Shown here one piece after another: positions 1-11,856 of a stretch of 64,000 nucleotides of DNA (the stretch's first letter is position 1; each line of letters starts with the position of its first letter). A program made the position numbers and the translations under genes. Location: the NCBI GenBank assembly GCA_947034885.2, contig OX344752.2:18166001-18230000 (forward strand). The letters are read 5' to 3'. Source of the stretch: Thuidium tamariscinum. Its lineage: Eukaryota > Streptophyta > Bryopsida > Hypnales > Thuidiaceae. The notes beneath the pieces were generated by a model, which searched no databases, was not told the DNA's origin, and saw only the letters and a program-made list of their open reading frames with translations.

Positions 1-1280
1 TTATCATTTTATTCATTTCTATGATTCTAACGATTGGGGTTGAAAGCAACCCTGTCGTGTGTAATCAATTGTGAAATATAAATTTGTAAGGTTGGGAACA
101 CATTCGCTAAGTTCTTAGTTCTTCTGAGATTTCTTCATTGTTAGAATGGATTTTTCACATTTTGGTGGATCTTGTCACATTTTGGAGGCAATTACAAATT
201 TCTGGCGCACTAAAATGTGTAGTAATTTGATTTTGTATGTATAATGATAAGTTATGGAAAGTTTAAGGTCGGAGGATCCTTGAATTCCTGATCATGAGCC
301 TACTCATCCATTGAACCACGAGTGTTGAGCGTCCTCCGGAAGCATCCTTGACTGGGATAGAACATTAAAGTAGCTCCTTTCTTCCAAGTCACACGTTTGA
401 ATCTCACTTTGCATTATAAATGGGTAACTGTTCTATCCATGCAACAGGGACTGCAAGCAAATGCGTTCTGGCCTTTTAGACCGAATTCTGACGCCGTGTT
501 ATACCCATGTTCTAATTTACTTAAAAGCATTTTTCAGAAGTAAAACTACGTACTCCTTATTCTTCAGATTTCGAAACCATGGTTCAGTGTCTTCTTAGTT
601 GCATTGCGAGAGTTTTCCAAGACTTAGAGAAGACTCTATGTGATGCTTAAAAACGAATTGTTGAGAGGAGAGAAATGAGAAACTGTTCAGAGAAGAGGAG
701 TACTCGAAACCTGGAAGTTTGGAAAGGAGTCCCTCGCCCCGTCCCGTAACTGGGATGGTGGCCTTGTATTTTATTCTTGCCTTGGAAATGAAAAACTCGT
801 TCTTTGTGTCCTTTCAAAAAAACAGTTTAGAAACAAGGTCAATCTGGACCTTCTTGTGGCGACTCATCGTCAAGATACACTACATACGAAAAAAACTGTG
901 AACACAAAATGATGTGTCGCTGCTGTCCTCGGTAATGGCCTAAACTCTGACCAAACTAAAAGTGAGGTCAAGCTATCCTACCCGTCTTCAATCCATTCAT
1001 GGAATAGAGGTTCTCAATGTTCAAATGACGGCCTAGAAACACCAGGAGTGTCAATTAGACAAAACTAATTAGGCTGCCTCAGCATTTTAGCCTCAATGAC
1101 TAGATTTCAAATACTAGCTACCTGTGTCCAATGTGATACAATTATGAGCATTTCAAATGCTTCCAGAGAATAATTTTCCACCGATACCATTTGTCTCTGC
1201 TCCATCTTCACATGTACCGTGTAAAGAAGGTCTGTTTTCATTTTCAGGCCTCCGACTCAGTATTGATTCGATATGCAAAA
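1..1280. other. Downstream flank of the J-domain gene, no gene seen
   Basis: The part nearest 1280 should contain the 3' untranslated region of the minus-strand J-domain gene. No conserved protein reading was found on either strand. Around 388-402 a short stretch resembles an RNA polymerase III B box, but no paired A box was recognised. Confidence 0.4.
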
Positions 1281-3468
1281 TCACCGGTCTAGACGACTGC
1301 TGATTCCCAAGCCATTGCAGGTCAATATCAAGCTCTTAAATCGCTTTAGGTAATCCTGCAGGCACCAAAGAACAAAATTGAAGATTCAATGCGTTTGGGG
1401 ATACCAAATTTCAAATGCTTTACATTTAGGCGAACAACTGAAGAAGAGCCCAAGAGTAAGCTCTAGGCTTGAAAATCTAAGTACCCAAACAGAGAAACAA
1501 ACAAATGAGAGACACGTTGTTTCTCACAGTGTAATTGTAGTCCTGAAGGCCGTAGTTTCCTCGCATATCATACTCATGTCGCATAAATGGGTCACTCAAG
1601 ACTATCCTCGACAAAATAAAACCACACGAGCATGTTGTTAACGAACTGCAAAAGCAGCTGGTCTTTCTGACAATACCCTTAACAAATCACGATCCTAAAA
1701 AGCAGTCGAGATTCCAATGGTAGCACCCACACCTAAAACAGACAGCTTAAATCAACAAATCACCCTTGGTGTGTAGTTCGATAAAACGACGAGAAAGCTC
1801 GATTATTTGGCATCTGTTCTGCAAAGATTTTAACTTAAGGCTCGAATTTCCACTATGCATCAGTTAACTGCTGCAAATTTCCGGACCCTCAGAATACAGA
1901 GTCCAAAAGAGCTAACCTCGATATGCTTCATTGATCTTCTGGAACTCGAGAGTAGCCGCAGTTGCACCATTGTGCTTATCGGGGTGCCATTTCTGCAAGC
2001 GAAGAGGAGATGCGTAAACACTAGGTGTATGTCCCGCACCACGTCATCACCAATCAAGAAGGGGAAGCTTGATATAAACTTTCATTAAAAAGCATCAGGG
2101 ATTCTGCATCGTTGCATTTTCTTAAAAAAGGGAAAAAAAGAAATAAAGAAGCATTCATACATCCAGTTAATGATGGGTTAAAATGGCAAGAGAGGAAGAA
2201 TATGTACTCCCTACATATGACATACAAAGCTTCCTATACACGTGAGGGAAGTATTAACGTTCAAGCACCAACCAGAGCGAGGCGTAAATAGCTCGTACGT
2301 ATAGAGTCATCCGTTGCATCATAATCAACGCCAAGAACTTTGTAATGATCCTGAAACAAACAGACACAGCATGAATACAATCGTACGTCAAATGAAGGGG
2401 AACAAAAGATAGAGCTCTGGATCAGCAACTGAGATCCTCCACGGCTAATAGGCCAGGTGCGCCATCTTCAAATAAGGAAATGCGTCCAGATAAGCAATTC
2501 AGCAATGTTCCTATTATTAAATTACTTATAATTTTCTTATGGATGCTGCGGGAAGTCCAAAGACGATTCCAGATTCTCTTTTTCATTTTTTGGATGCCAT
2601 ATAAATAAACTACGAATTTTCAAAGTGCTGAAAATAGTTGTACCAAAGAGTGACCCAAAGCTCTCATGAGTAGAGGTTGTACATTTTAGGCATGAATTTG
2701 TTGGGGTTGGTTTTGCAAAGGGATCATAATTAGGTGGGTTCCCTTAATTTACAGCTGCATTAACCATTAAGCTCACCTAGCTAAAACCTAAGAAAGCAAA
2801 ACAAAAAGTTCGGTGGTCACCATATGTCAGTCAGAATACGTAACCTTAAAAAAATCATGAATCTTAGAGTTTGAAAACGGACAGAAGAGATTGAACTTAA
2901 AAGGAGAGTACAACTTGAATCTCTACTCTAAGATTGTAGAGACTGTTATGTACAGAAACGTCAACTTTGGGTGCCTGCTATCTCTTTGGCAGCACTTATG
3001 TGCCACATGGACATCGCATTTAATCTTCACAATTACTGCAGGACTTCAGAAATGGCTCTAGTCCGCATTACTAAGCGAATTGCCGTATTGTAAAACAAAA
3101 TGCAGAACTAGCGCGGGTACTAGCGCAACTATTTGATACTCATGTAGTGTAGTCATATCAGCTGTGCTCACCAAACTAACTGTTGTGTAACTGTAGGCAC
3201 AAAGAGCATTAGAAGAAAACATGGACGGCATCAAAAGCAAAATAGGAACGCCTATGGGAGCCTGTCTTTGAGGTACTCCATCAAATTTGCATTACCACCT
3301 CAAAGAGCCAAATAAGCAGATCCAGACACAAATCTCACCTGGTCCAGCCGAGTGTTTGGGCTCTGCATCCTGTCCTCTTACACCGAACCCACAGAAGCCA
3401 TCCCAAATCCTCCACATCTAAAAGAACCCACCAACCCTATGCGCTACCTGCACCATCCAACTCCCCAT
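1281..3468 (-). CDS. Small J-domain (DnaJ-like) co-chaperone, five exons, 107 aa
   Basis: Predicted co-chaperone that would stimulate an Hsp70 ATPase through its J domain. Exons on the minus strand are 3468-3448, 2350-2273, 1992-1917, 1601-1528 and 1355-1281 (TGA at 1283-1281). All introns start GT and end AG, and phases agree. Residues 8-33 give J-domain helices I and II ([15 protein letters not shown]). The invariant HPD is at residues 36-38 in KWHPDKH. Helix III follows with [14 protein letters not shown] and EYD. The C-terminal tail [17 protein letters not shown] resembles a conserved tail of short plant J-domain proteins, recalled from memory. No signal peptide, membrane segment or zinc-finger region is present, so it is a type III (DnaJC) protein, probably soluble. 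The first exon encodes only seven residues; it was chosen because its ATG and phase-0 donor fit, and it is the least certain part. Intron 1 is about 1.1 kb and could hide another small exon. Confidence 0.85.
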
Positions 3469-3478
3469 CACCACTTTG

Positions 3479-3553
3479 TCACCGTCCTAGAACACAAAAA
3501 AATCTCTTCAATTCTCCACTCAATTCTCCTCCAATTGATTTCACAATCACCAT
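3479..3553 (-). promoter_or_regulatory. Possible upstream ORF in the J-domain gene leader
   Basis: A 24-codon reading frame starts with ATG at 3553 and stops with TGA at 3479, 10 bases before the proposed start codon at 3468 and in a different frame. If the transcript starts further upstream, this uORF could reduce translation of the J-domain protein. A second upstream ATG lies at 3810. The transcript start is not known from sequence. Confidence 0.3.
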
Positions 3554-3894
3554 TCTGTCGCTCGCAATTAATTGCTATCACTTCACGCAGTGAAATAACC
3601 AACAATTCCCCTTATCAATCCTACCACGATTGCAACTCAACCTTGTACAATCATCACACGCCACAAAACACGATTCCGTCACTAGGGTTCCAAGCACCTC
3701 GGACTTTAAGAAACAGACCCAATTCTCTCAAATCCAAATCTTCTCAAACCCAACTCAATTCCACACACTGAATTGCGGTGAAAGAGAAGCCCGCGCACCT
3801 CGATCTCCATCGCTGCGGAATTGATACCAAATCCACGACGAATTTTCCCGCATCACGCATTTATTAGGGTACCCACCAATGAAATAATCCAGAG

Positions 3895-4032
3895 ATGGAA
3901 TTTCCGGATCACGTGAAGGAAAAGAAACGACAAATGCACATGAGGAAAGCCTATTGGGTTCAACAAATAGGAGCTCTAATTAGCAGCTGTTCTGTCCCAC
4001 CGGATGTGTTTCCGAGGAGGCGGTATGATTAC
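3895..4032 (+). CDS. Candidate first coding exon of an unrecognised divergent gene
   Basis: An ATG at 3895 opens a 46-codon reading that ends exactly at a consensus donor (TAC then GTAAGTG at 4033). The peptide is basic, starts MEFPDHVKEKKRQMHMRKAY and ends RRRYDY, and was not recognised. It runs away from the J-domain gene, so the two could share a bidirectional promoter. The same frame stays open to 4251, so it may also be a chance ORF. No second exon was identified. Low confidence. Confidence 0.25.
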
Positions 4033-5130
4033 GTAAGTGACCCGACCCGGAGCAGTGAGAAGATTCAATTCGCAGCTGAATCTGTGAAACAAGGGGCTGG
4101 TAAATTAAAAGGGGTGGTTGTGGATATTCTTCTGCTTCTGTGGGGACGGATGGGGATTCAATTGCGGAAAACCTACAAACGCTCTGACCTCAGTGATGCT
4201 GCGACGTTCTCGATTCTCTCTCGACGGCATCACAGCTCGCACCAACGGTAGCCACGGCTCTTTCACAGGGCCGAACTTTTCCGGGGAATGGTCACGTGGC
4301 GGTTTAGGGTTCGCTTTTAGGTGGTCCTTGGCAAATGATTATTCTTGCACAGCAAAAAATTCCGGGGTCTGTTGTTCTTCTATTCTTGAGGTGAAGAATT
4401 AGTGTGAAGAATAATTTGCAAGCTAAACTTTTCATCTTGCGGTTCCATGGTTTCAACCATTTGGTGCCAATTTCAGTGTCACTTTTAACGGAAATCAACA
4501 TACTTATCCCCATCCAACCTAAGTAGTAACTCATTCTTTAAATAATGAAACCTTAGGCTCGTCAATTTGGGAAGGGGTGTCACACCTTGTCCACACAATA
4601 AGAGATTTTATTGGCTCCCTTTCTTTAGCATCTCATTCTTTGGAGAAGTTCAACCCTATGAAAGAGTTGTGATTGCTTTCTCTGGTCTTTTCACTTTTTA
4701 AATTTGTAAGGTAAGCTAGCCCATTTCTATTTGCAATCCAATTCCACCAACTAGACTAGCCCATTTTCGTCACCCTAATTTTGACCCCATTTCCACCTAA
4801 AATCCCCCCCCCAATATCCTTTATTCTCTGCCAGGGTTTTCCGATGTGAAAATCTGGGATTTCATGACAAATTGAGGTAACATGTCACTCGTTAAATAGA
4901 GAATATCTAATTTTTGATTAGGTGGTTATAGGATGTTAATGAGTTGTTTATGCCGCTAGTCGAAAGGCAGTTTTGTAATTTAGGGCTGACCACTTCAAAA
5001 ATTCACAGAAATTAGAGTTTTGATCGTAAAATTATAATTCCATTTGGGTTTGATTTGTGAAACATGCACACACTTCTGAAAAATATGTGCCCCTTTTGGA
5101 ATTGGCCCCAGCATAGCTAGATTACAAATC

Positions 5131-5488
5131 TTAAGGTAAAAGCACCCATTACAACCAAAGTTAGCAGTTTCAACATAGTTGGAGGCACCTTTTCCTATAA
5201 ATAATATTTTTGTAGTATTGGCAACTGAAAATCATGAATTTTCAAAAAAAAATTAGAATTTTTGGACAAGGCATCTAATTTCTGTGAATTTTTAAAGTAG
5301 AACATAGTAGAACACCTAAATCTGCACTCCTAGTAAATCTGCCTTGATTCTCACACCAAAATCTAAAATAATCAGAGCCCACCAACCACAACTAAAATTT
5401 CAAGGTACTACTGTAGTGGGGACACTTTGTCGGAAACTCTAATGTCAAACTAAGGATACAATGAAAATAATGGGTGCTTCTACCTTAA
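5131..5488. mobile_element. MITE B, TTAAGGTAGAAGCACCC ends
   Basis: A 358-bp element bounded by imperfect inverted repeats of about 21 bp. The left end starts TTAAGGTAAAAGCACCCATT, and the reverse complement of the right end starts TTAAGGTAGAAGCACCCATT, one mismatch in 20. No coding capacity. Its right TTAA lies one base from the left TTAA of the next element. Superfamily unresolved. Confidence 0.7.
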
Positions 5489-5489
5489 T

Positions 5490-5768
5490 TTAAGGTAGGT
5501 ACACCCAAAAGCGCCACTTATTCATATTGAGCCTAGTTCCTGCTATTAATTAGTTCAAATTTTTATGTAGTCTTGTTGGCAAGTGAAAGCATGTTCCAAC
5601 GCACCAAAGAACGCAGGATTTGGATACCGTATGCAAAAGTTATTAACAGTCAAAGTCTGTTTCTGAAAGCGCCATCTACAGTCTGCGAACATGTCTGATT
5701 TCGGAAATGTATGTGCATTGTAGATGGCGCTTTTAGGAACAGGGCGCTTTTGGGTGTACCCACCTTAA
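5490..5768 (+). mobile_element. MITE A, copy 1 (GGTAGGTACACCC ends)
   Basis: A 279-bp non-coding element with terminal inverted repeats of about 25 bp: TTAAGGTAGGTACACCCAAA on the left, and a right end whose reverse complement starts TTAAGGTGGGTACACCCAAA. TTAA flanks both ends. An internal palindrome built on GCGCCATCTACA lies near 5670-5731. A second, inverted copy sits in the intron of the F-box gene at 42303-42575. Confidence 0.8.
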
Positions 5769-6610
5769 CCCCTAAGCGCTCAAGCGACCATTTTCTGGTC
5801 GTTGCCTGACTTCGGGCAGAATTTTCGAGCAAAAAAAAAACTTTTTTCAAATTTTTTTTTTTTCAGTTTTGAAAAAATTGGGTTTTCTTTCAACATTGAT
5901 ATTCAAAACTAAGATCAGTACGGTCAAACAAAAGTTATAGCAAAAAAAAGGAGAAATAGTACAAAGTGTCTAAAATTGCTTAGTGTTGAAAAACTTACTA
6001 TTTGGGGGAATTACTGATGCTCTCATTAGTAAATACTTTTTATTTTTTTACAAGTCAATAAAAAACATAATTTTGACCAATCAAAAAAAATTTCAAATCA
6101 TAAAAATAGAAATTGTATTTTTGGTGAATTTTTGAAGTTATATCTTCAAAATTCATTTGAAGAGAATCTATAAATATTTTTAAAATTTTGATCATATGTA
6201 TACTTTCTACTTTTTGTGCTTTACATTATCTTCTTTGATGCTAACTTCAAAAAAGTTGTAAAGCTTATATTTTATAACACATTTGTATTTTGTCTTAATC
6301 CCTTGGGCTTTTAGAGGTTGAATATTTTTTATTTTTCTATAAATCAATAAAAAACACAATTTTGACCAATCAAAAAAAATTTCAAATCTTAAAAATAGAA
6401 ATTGTATTTTTGGTGAATTTTTGAAGTTATATCTTCAAAATTCATTTAAAAATAATCTAAAAACATTTTTTTAATTTTGACTGTATGGGTACTTTCTACT
6501 TGTTGTGCTTTACATTATCTTCTTTGATACTAACTTCAAAAAAGTTGTAATTCTTATATTTTATAGCACATTTGTGTTTTGTCCTAACCCCTTGGGCTTT
6601 TAGGGGTTAA
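5765..6610. mobile_element. TTAA/CCCC element C, with internal duplication
   Basis: The element begins TTAACCCCTAAGCGCTCAAG and ends so that its reverse complement starts TTAACCCCTAAAAGCCCAAG. It shares its left TTAA with MITE A. The right two-thirds consist of two direct copies of a roughly 289-bp unit, and the first copy ends in a decayed version of the element terminus near 6320. No coding capacity; the mobilising enzyme must have come from elsewhere. Confidence 0.7.
6028..6608. repeat. Tandem duplication, period about 289 bp
   Basis: The segment from about 6028 to 6320 is repeated from about 6317 to 6608. The shared landmark TTTTGACCAATCAAAAAAAA occurs at 6071 and again at 6360. Copies differ by scattered substitutions and small indels. 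Both end near a CTTGGGCTTTTAG motif that is the terminus of the surrounding element. Confidence 0.8.
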
Positions 6611-7712
6611 GTTACATGGCCCTCCCTCTTTCTGGTGGAGACGTTCCCACGTTCCCGAATTGCAGTGTTCGCATGTTCTCTCACCCATCGTGGACGATAG
6701 AGTCGACACTTGGAATCTGAGCTGTAGAGCCATTGGTTGGACAACAAGGAGCTTCAGTACGAGAGGTTCTTTCCCTGTAGCACTGCTTGCTTTTCAAGTA
6801 CTGTAAAGTTCTACACTCTTTCAAGCAAAGGGTTTTATTTCATTTAAGTTTTCAGGGCCTGCTGCAAAGCTGTTCATGGGAGTTACATATAAAGATTTTT
6901 TAATCCTTGAAGGACACTGAGGTCAGAAAGCGGTCAATGGATGACTTCATTGTTTCGCTGTAGAGACAAAGAAAGCATCTATTGGTTCAATGATCAGAGC
7001 AGCAGTCTTGATGACTACTACCTTGGTCATGGGGGCAACGTCATTTAACCCTAGATGGATGGGCTCGTTTCTATGGTAATCATGGTTTTTGAAACCATGC
7101 TAATCATCTACTACAAAAAAAAAAATTTAAGTATTTGTTAGTCAGACCAAACTATTGTTCTTGACCTCCCCCTTTTTGCACAAAATTCCGAGGATGAGCA
7201 ATTGCACTTTTGCCTTATACACAAGAGTTCTCTATCATCCATCAAACACCAATATTTATGATAGCATTTTAGGAGGAGCTAGTCACTATGAAAATCTCCC
7301 TGTTGGAAACAATGTAAATCATTAGCTTAAAAAAAATATTCATTGAAGATTAAACTATTATGCAAGACCTCCTCCTTTTGTGCAAAATTCCAAAATAGAA
7401 CAATTGCACTCTTGTCTCAAAAGGGAGGATTCTCTATCATCCATCGGACACTTAGTATCTACAATTGTTTATTAGGATCAAGGGTCAATCTGTTGATGAA
7501 ACATGAAAATTGTGAATGATAACATGTTTATTCATCAAAATGTGAATAATTTACAGCAAGTGGAATAGTCTTCTTTAAAGTTTTGTAGCAATTTTGAAAT
7601 TTCATCCACTGCAAAAAGAAGAATAGAAGGCAAATGGGGTATATCATATAGCTAGGCCTAATTTTGATATATTTCATTCTAATATAGTCAAAATTGTACT
7701 CAGTTTGACATA
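6611..7712. repeat. Unassigned DNA with a diverged direct repeat
   Basis: No gene seen. A unit of about 185 bp at roughly 7120-7300 recurs in diverged form at roughly 7310-7485. Both carry a cytosine-rich track, GCAAAATTCC or GCACAAAATTCC, CAATTGCAC and TTCTCTATCATCCATC in the same order. The first part (6611-7000) is less AT-rich but encodes nothing recognisable. Confidence 0.5.
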
Positions 7713-8638
7713 TTAACCCCTAAAGGACCAAAGTGCCTTTTTTTGGCAACATAGTGATTTTGGGCAGGTACATGTGACTAGAGATTTCCATGTTTTGGAA
7801 CCAAACTTTAATAGAAGGTGTGGACGAGGAGTATCTTTAAAGCCCAACAATGTTTGTGACTTTTGACTACATGGTTGAAAAGTTATTCATGATATGTTGT
7901 TTGTTTCTCAACTCAGGCAGTTTGGGCAGATAAAAAAAATCACTTTTTTTGAAATAAAAATTTGAAATTGATTTTATAGATTTATATATATATGGAAAGC
8001 TTTGAATCATTTCATTTGGATTAATGGGTCAAAAGTTATGAAGAATTTTAGTTTGTAGGTAGTTATGGATTTTCTACTTTAAAATAAACTTTGAAGTCCT
8101 TTATTTGACTCAAGTTTCAATATTTTTGGAAGAAAAAAAAATTGGGTGTAGATTGTTCAATACAACATTTGAACCATTGGGATTGGCATTTTTCAATTCA
8201 ATAAATAAAATTTTAACAATTTAGTATTTTGAATCATTCTCTACTTCTTTCTACTTACTATTTTTTTTGTACATGTTGTACAATTCCAAATAATTTGAAA
8301 ATTTTCAAGTATGTAGCCAACTTGAATTGAAAAATGAATTAAAAGAGTTACAACTATTTTGAACATTTTTTCATACAAATGTGGCCTTCTTAAGTGCACT
8401 TGCCTTAGTTTTCACTTTGTTAAAAAAATGATTTCTGTAACTTCAAACACTAATATCTTGTAATCTATGAAGAAAAAATTTCTGAATTTTTTCTACATCT
8501 TCTCAAACTAGTATATTAAAAGATCCTACAATTGCATTATTGTAGAAATGTTTTTTTTATAAATTTGGTAGTTGTCCTAGAAATGACAATTTTGGAGCAA
8601 TTTGGGTGAAAACATAGTCAAAAACCTTTAGGAGTTAA
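7713..8638. mobile_element. TTAA/CCCC element D
   Basis: A 926-bp element. The left end is TTAACCCCTAAAGGACCAAA; the reverse complement of the right end starts TTAACTCCTAAAGG. The interior is AT-rich and non-coding. A second, interrupted copy of the same sequence lies at 11606-13848, recognisable from GGCAAnATAGTG near the left end and ACCATTGGGATTG further in. Confidence 0.7.
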
Positions 8639-8705
8639 GCTAGACTTGGTGTAGAGTGCAATTTGAAAGTATTGGAATTTGATTGCAAATTATAATTTTA
8701 CAAAC

Positions 8706-9586
8706 TTAACCCCTAAAGGACCAAAGTCCCCTTGGAAATTTTAGATAGGCTTACCTGATCTTTATTTTTGACATGATTTTTTTGAAGATAGAAAACCAAA
8801 TTAGCTTTCAAAATATTTTTAATTTTTATTTCAATCAATGCCCATGAGCAAAAGTTATGCCATTCTTAGTCCTAAAAGCAGTTTTTCGGGTAGAACAATA
8901 ATAATAATAATAATTTTAATTTAATTTCTACTTTGATCTACATGTGAAGCTTTGATTCATTCTATTTGGACTAATAATGAGAAAGTTATAGACAATCTTG
9001 TATTTTAGAAAATCTAAATAACTTTTTTCTTAAAATTTATAAAATTTATTTTTTAATATTTTTCAAATTTTTCAAATTTTTTCTCAATAAGGTTAAGTTT
9101 GTTTTCAAGAACAATCTCATTGTTAGGATTACTATGTTTTTTCAATTCCATTTTAAAGCTATTAATAATTTAGTATTTTGTTCAATCTCAAACCTACTTC
9201 TACTTAATATTTTTTTAATGAATAAAAATTTAAAAAATTTAAAAATTCCCCAACTTTCAAATCAAATGTTCAACATTAAAAAAATTGAATGCATAGTCTA
9301 TAGTACAAAAATACTCAACAAATGGCAGTAAAAGTCATCCAAAATTGTAGGCCAAAGTTCAAAAGAACTTTTTTTTCAAACTTTGAATGCTATAGTAATA
9401 TCTTCCAATTTGTATGGTCAAACTTCATAAATTTTTTTACCACATAATCTAAGACAAATGAAGTACAAGATTCCATGGTTAGATTTTAAGAAAAATGGGT
9501 TTTTTTGGTTCCTTGGATGAAAGTAGCAAACATGGCAATTTGAGTGGTTTTTGAGCCAAAAAATGCATTAGTCATCTAGGGGTTAA
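8706..9586. mobile_element. TTAA/CCCC element E
   Basis: An 881-bp element. The left end is TTAACCCCTAAAGGACCAAA, identical over 20 bp to element D; the right end reads CTAGGGGTTAA. Its interior differs from D. It contains a 65-codon ORF of low complexity (9134-9331) with no recognisable domain. A degraded inverted relative lies near 45890-46470. Confidence 0.65.
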
Positions 9587-10546
9587 ATAAATAGAGACAT
9601 GAAGTTTATAAAGCATGTTCAGTCATTTTTCTACAATATTGAAGGAAATTTTCAAGATTATCATCTCAATGTTTTAGAAAATCATTAAAGATACATGAAT
9701 ATGGGGATGAACGTCCAAAAGGGTGTGAATAGTCATCTCCTATGGTTGAAAATCTCTATTTATCTATTTATCTATAAAATATTCTTATCACCAAACTTGC
9801 ATTTTGCACTACTCCTAATAAATTAAAATAAAGACCTTTTCAATGTTAGTTACAACATAATATAAAAGTGAGTGTTATTGCATGACAAGACTAATAAGGT
9901 AGGAAGCTTATTGTTGACTATTTGGTCACTATAAATAATTTCACTTAATATTTTTACAATTGTTTTCTATAAAGAATGACAAATCAAATATTTAAATTAT
10001 ACAATCAATCCATTTTTAAAACATGAGACATATTATAGTTTTCAATTGTGTTTCCTCAATAGAGATTGTCCTTACTATTTTGGATATTAATATAACTCTT
10101 TTAACAGCCTAAATAGTTTCATTGACAATCCAAAAGTGTCCATTGAGATTGTGAAATATTCAATGAATCTTTTGGTATGATGTGTAAAAGCCACAAAGAC
10201 TACATGGTGATTTTATTGAGTACATGAAATAGTGACTAACGAGATGATTTTTATGCCCCGAGAAGACTATTTCAATATGGTTTCTGTCCCCACTCATCTC
10301 TTCACAAATTCCACAAATCCCCATTCAATAAATTTTTCATGGCAACCTCATAAACACTTCACAAGAAAATTGATGATTGGGAGGCTCATGGCCAAAATTT
10401 GCCATGTTCTTAATCTCCCAATTAATTTGACTTTCAACATTGTAATATACAATTTTTTGAAAACTTTAGTTTAATATTGGAAAAATTCAGACTAATTTGA
10501 CAACCATTACTTGTAGCTTTAAGAGTCTCTTATTGCAAGTGTATAG
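9587..10546. other. AT-rich intergenic DNA, no gene seen
   Basis: AT-rich sequence. An 80-codon ORF at 10232-10474 resembles no family I know and lacks splice or context support. Confidence 0.4.
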
Positions 10547-11072
10547 AAAGGAAAACACAAGCTCTTTACATAAGTGGAGTGGTAGTAGGTAATACAATAT
10601 ACAATATGTATAGTATATAAATTAGAATTAACAAGTAAGAGCTCAACCACTCATAGTTCAGTCAAAAGTGGAAATTATGTTCAAAGTAGAGTTATAAACC
10701 TCATTTAGGCATAGTAGAATAACTTTTATCCAAAAATGTTGAATTTAACAAGTTGAAAAACCAATGTAACTATCATCACTGAAATTGTTTTGTAATTTTG
10801 AGTATTTGAAAAAAATTATGGACAAAATTTGAAGAAGATGTTTGAAATATCAAAGAAAATGCCCTTTCCAACCACTTTTTGAAATTTGTTCATAACTTTT
10901 CATTGGAGACTCAAAATTTGAAATGTATTTTTAGAAAAAAATCAACTTGATTTTTTACATGAATTTAGTTCACAATTTTTTTTGATAAATTTGTTCTACA
11001 ATGCCTAAATGAGGTCTAAAATTCTAGTTTGAATATAATTCCTAGGTTTTGACAATGAGTGCTTGAGCTCTC
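10547..11072. mobile_element. Decayed foldback element related to the 55.8-kb element
   Basis: The segment 10637-11072 is an imperfect inverted repeat: AAGAGCTCAACCACTCATAG near the left end pairs with TGAGTGCTTGAGCTCT at the right, and CCTCATTTAGGCATAGTAG pairs with CTACAATGCCTAAATGAGG. The left arm from about 10547 also aligns in order with the arm of the element at 55778-58941, through AGCTCTTTA, a GTGGTAG block, GAGCTC, CCACTCAT and CCTCATTTAG. Non-coding; an old member of the same family. Confidence 0.6.
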
Positions 11073-11605
11073 ATCTACAAATTATTTCATATCCTTTGAG
11101 GACTCATGAAAACATGCATTTTGTTAAAAAAAAACACCTCTCGATCCCCCCTTTTTACAAAATATCAATGAATTCATTCCTTCATTTTACCATCAAAACT
11201 TAGTTTCTTTTAATATTAGACAATCAAATGAAAGATAATTGATTGAATGAATTGTTAATGGAATCTCTAAATTGCTTTTCATTTTTTAATAAGATAATTT
11301 GATGTTGCTATCCAATTACAATAATTTTCTCATTTCTTGTGGCAATCCCCCTGACCACATCAAATTATTTTTGCAACAACTAACAATAAAGGTGAGCTTA
11401 AGGGAACATCATGAGAACTTACAATCTTCAAATAGCCACATTAATTATATAATGCTTCAACTCAATTGTAACTATTTGAACCCCAATTCAACAATGTGTG
11501 TAATCTCTAGTACATAAGTGCGCAAGAGAGAAAAATTAGGTCTTAGATTAGGGGTCTAAATTGGATTGCAATCTATATTAGATTTGGTAACTTTAAATAG
11601 AAAGA
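11073..11605. other. AT-rich intergenic DNA, no gene seen
   Basis: No gene, domain or terminal repeat was recognised. Confidence 0.4.
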
Positions 11606-11856
11606 TTAAATCCTAAAAGACCAAGTAGCATTTATTGGCAATATAGTGTTTTTGGTCATCCATTTACAAAATGGAATTTTTATTTTCTCTTTAAAAGTTT
11701 CAAATAAAATGTGGTCAATAAGTAACTCTAAGGAGCAACAATTTTCATAACATTTTAGCTACATAGTTAAAAGTTGTTGTATGATATATAGTTTAGTTTT
11801 ATGAGCCACCCACAATGTGTGAACTCCAAAGTAAACTGTACATCATACAACAACTT

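Larger units (their letters stand above)
3469..5130. other. Promoter side of the J-domain gene plus unassigned DNA
   Basis: The stretch 3469-4330 is less AT-rich than the DNA beyond it and carries CpG-containing segments, as expected for a promoter and leader region. It also contains the divergent candidate exon at 3895-4032. From about 4400 to 5130 the sequence is AT-rich and nothing was recognised. Confidence 0.35.

Noticed and set aside
3352..3771. 139-codon plus-strand ORF over the J-domain gene leader
   Set aside because: It is antisense to the proposed first exon and leader and has low-complexity content (histidine, serine and threonine runs).
10232..10474. 80-codon plus-strand ORF
   Set aside because: Not recognised, in AT-rich DNA beside a decayed transposon; no supporting splice site or homologue known.
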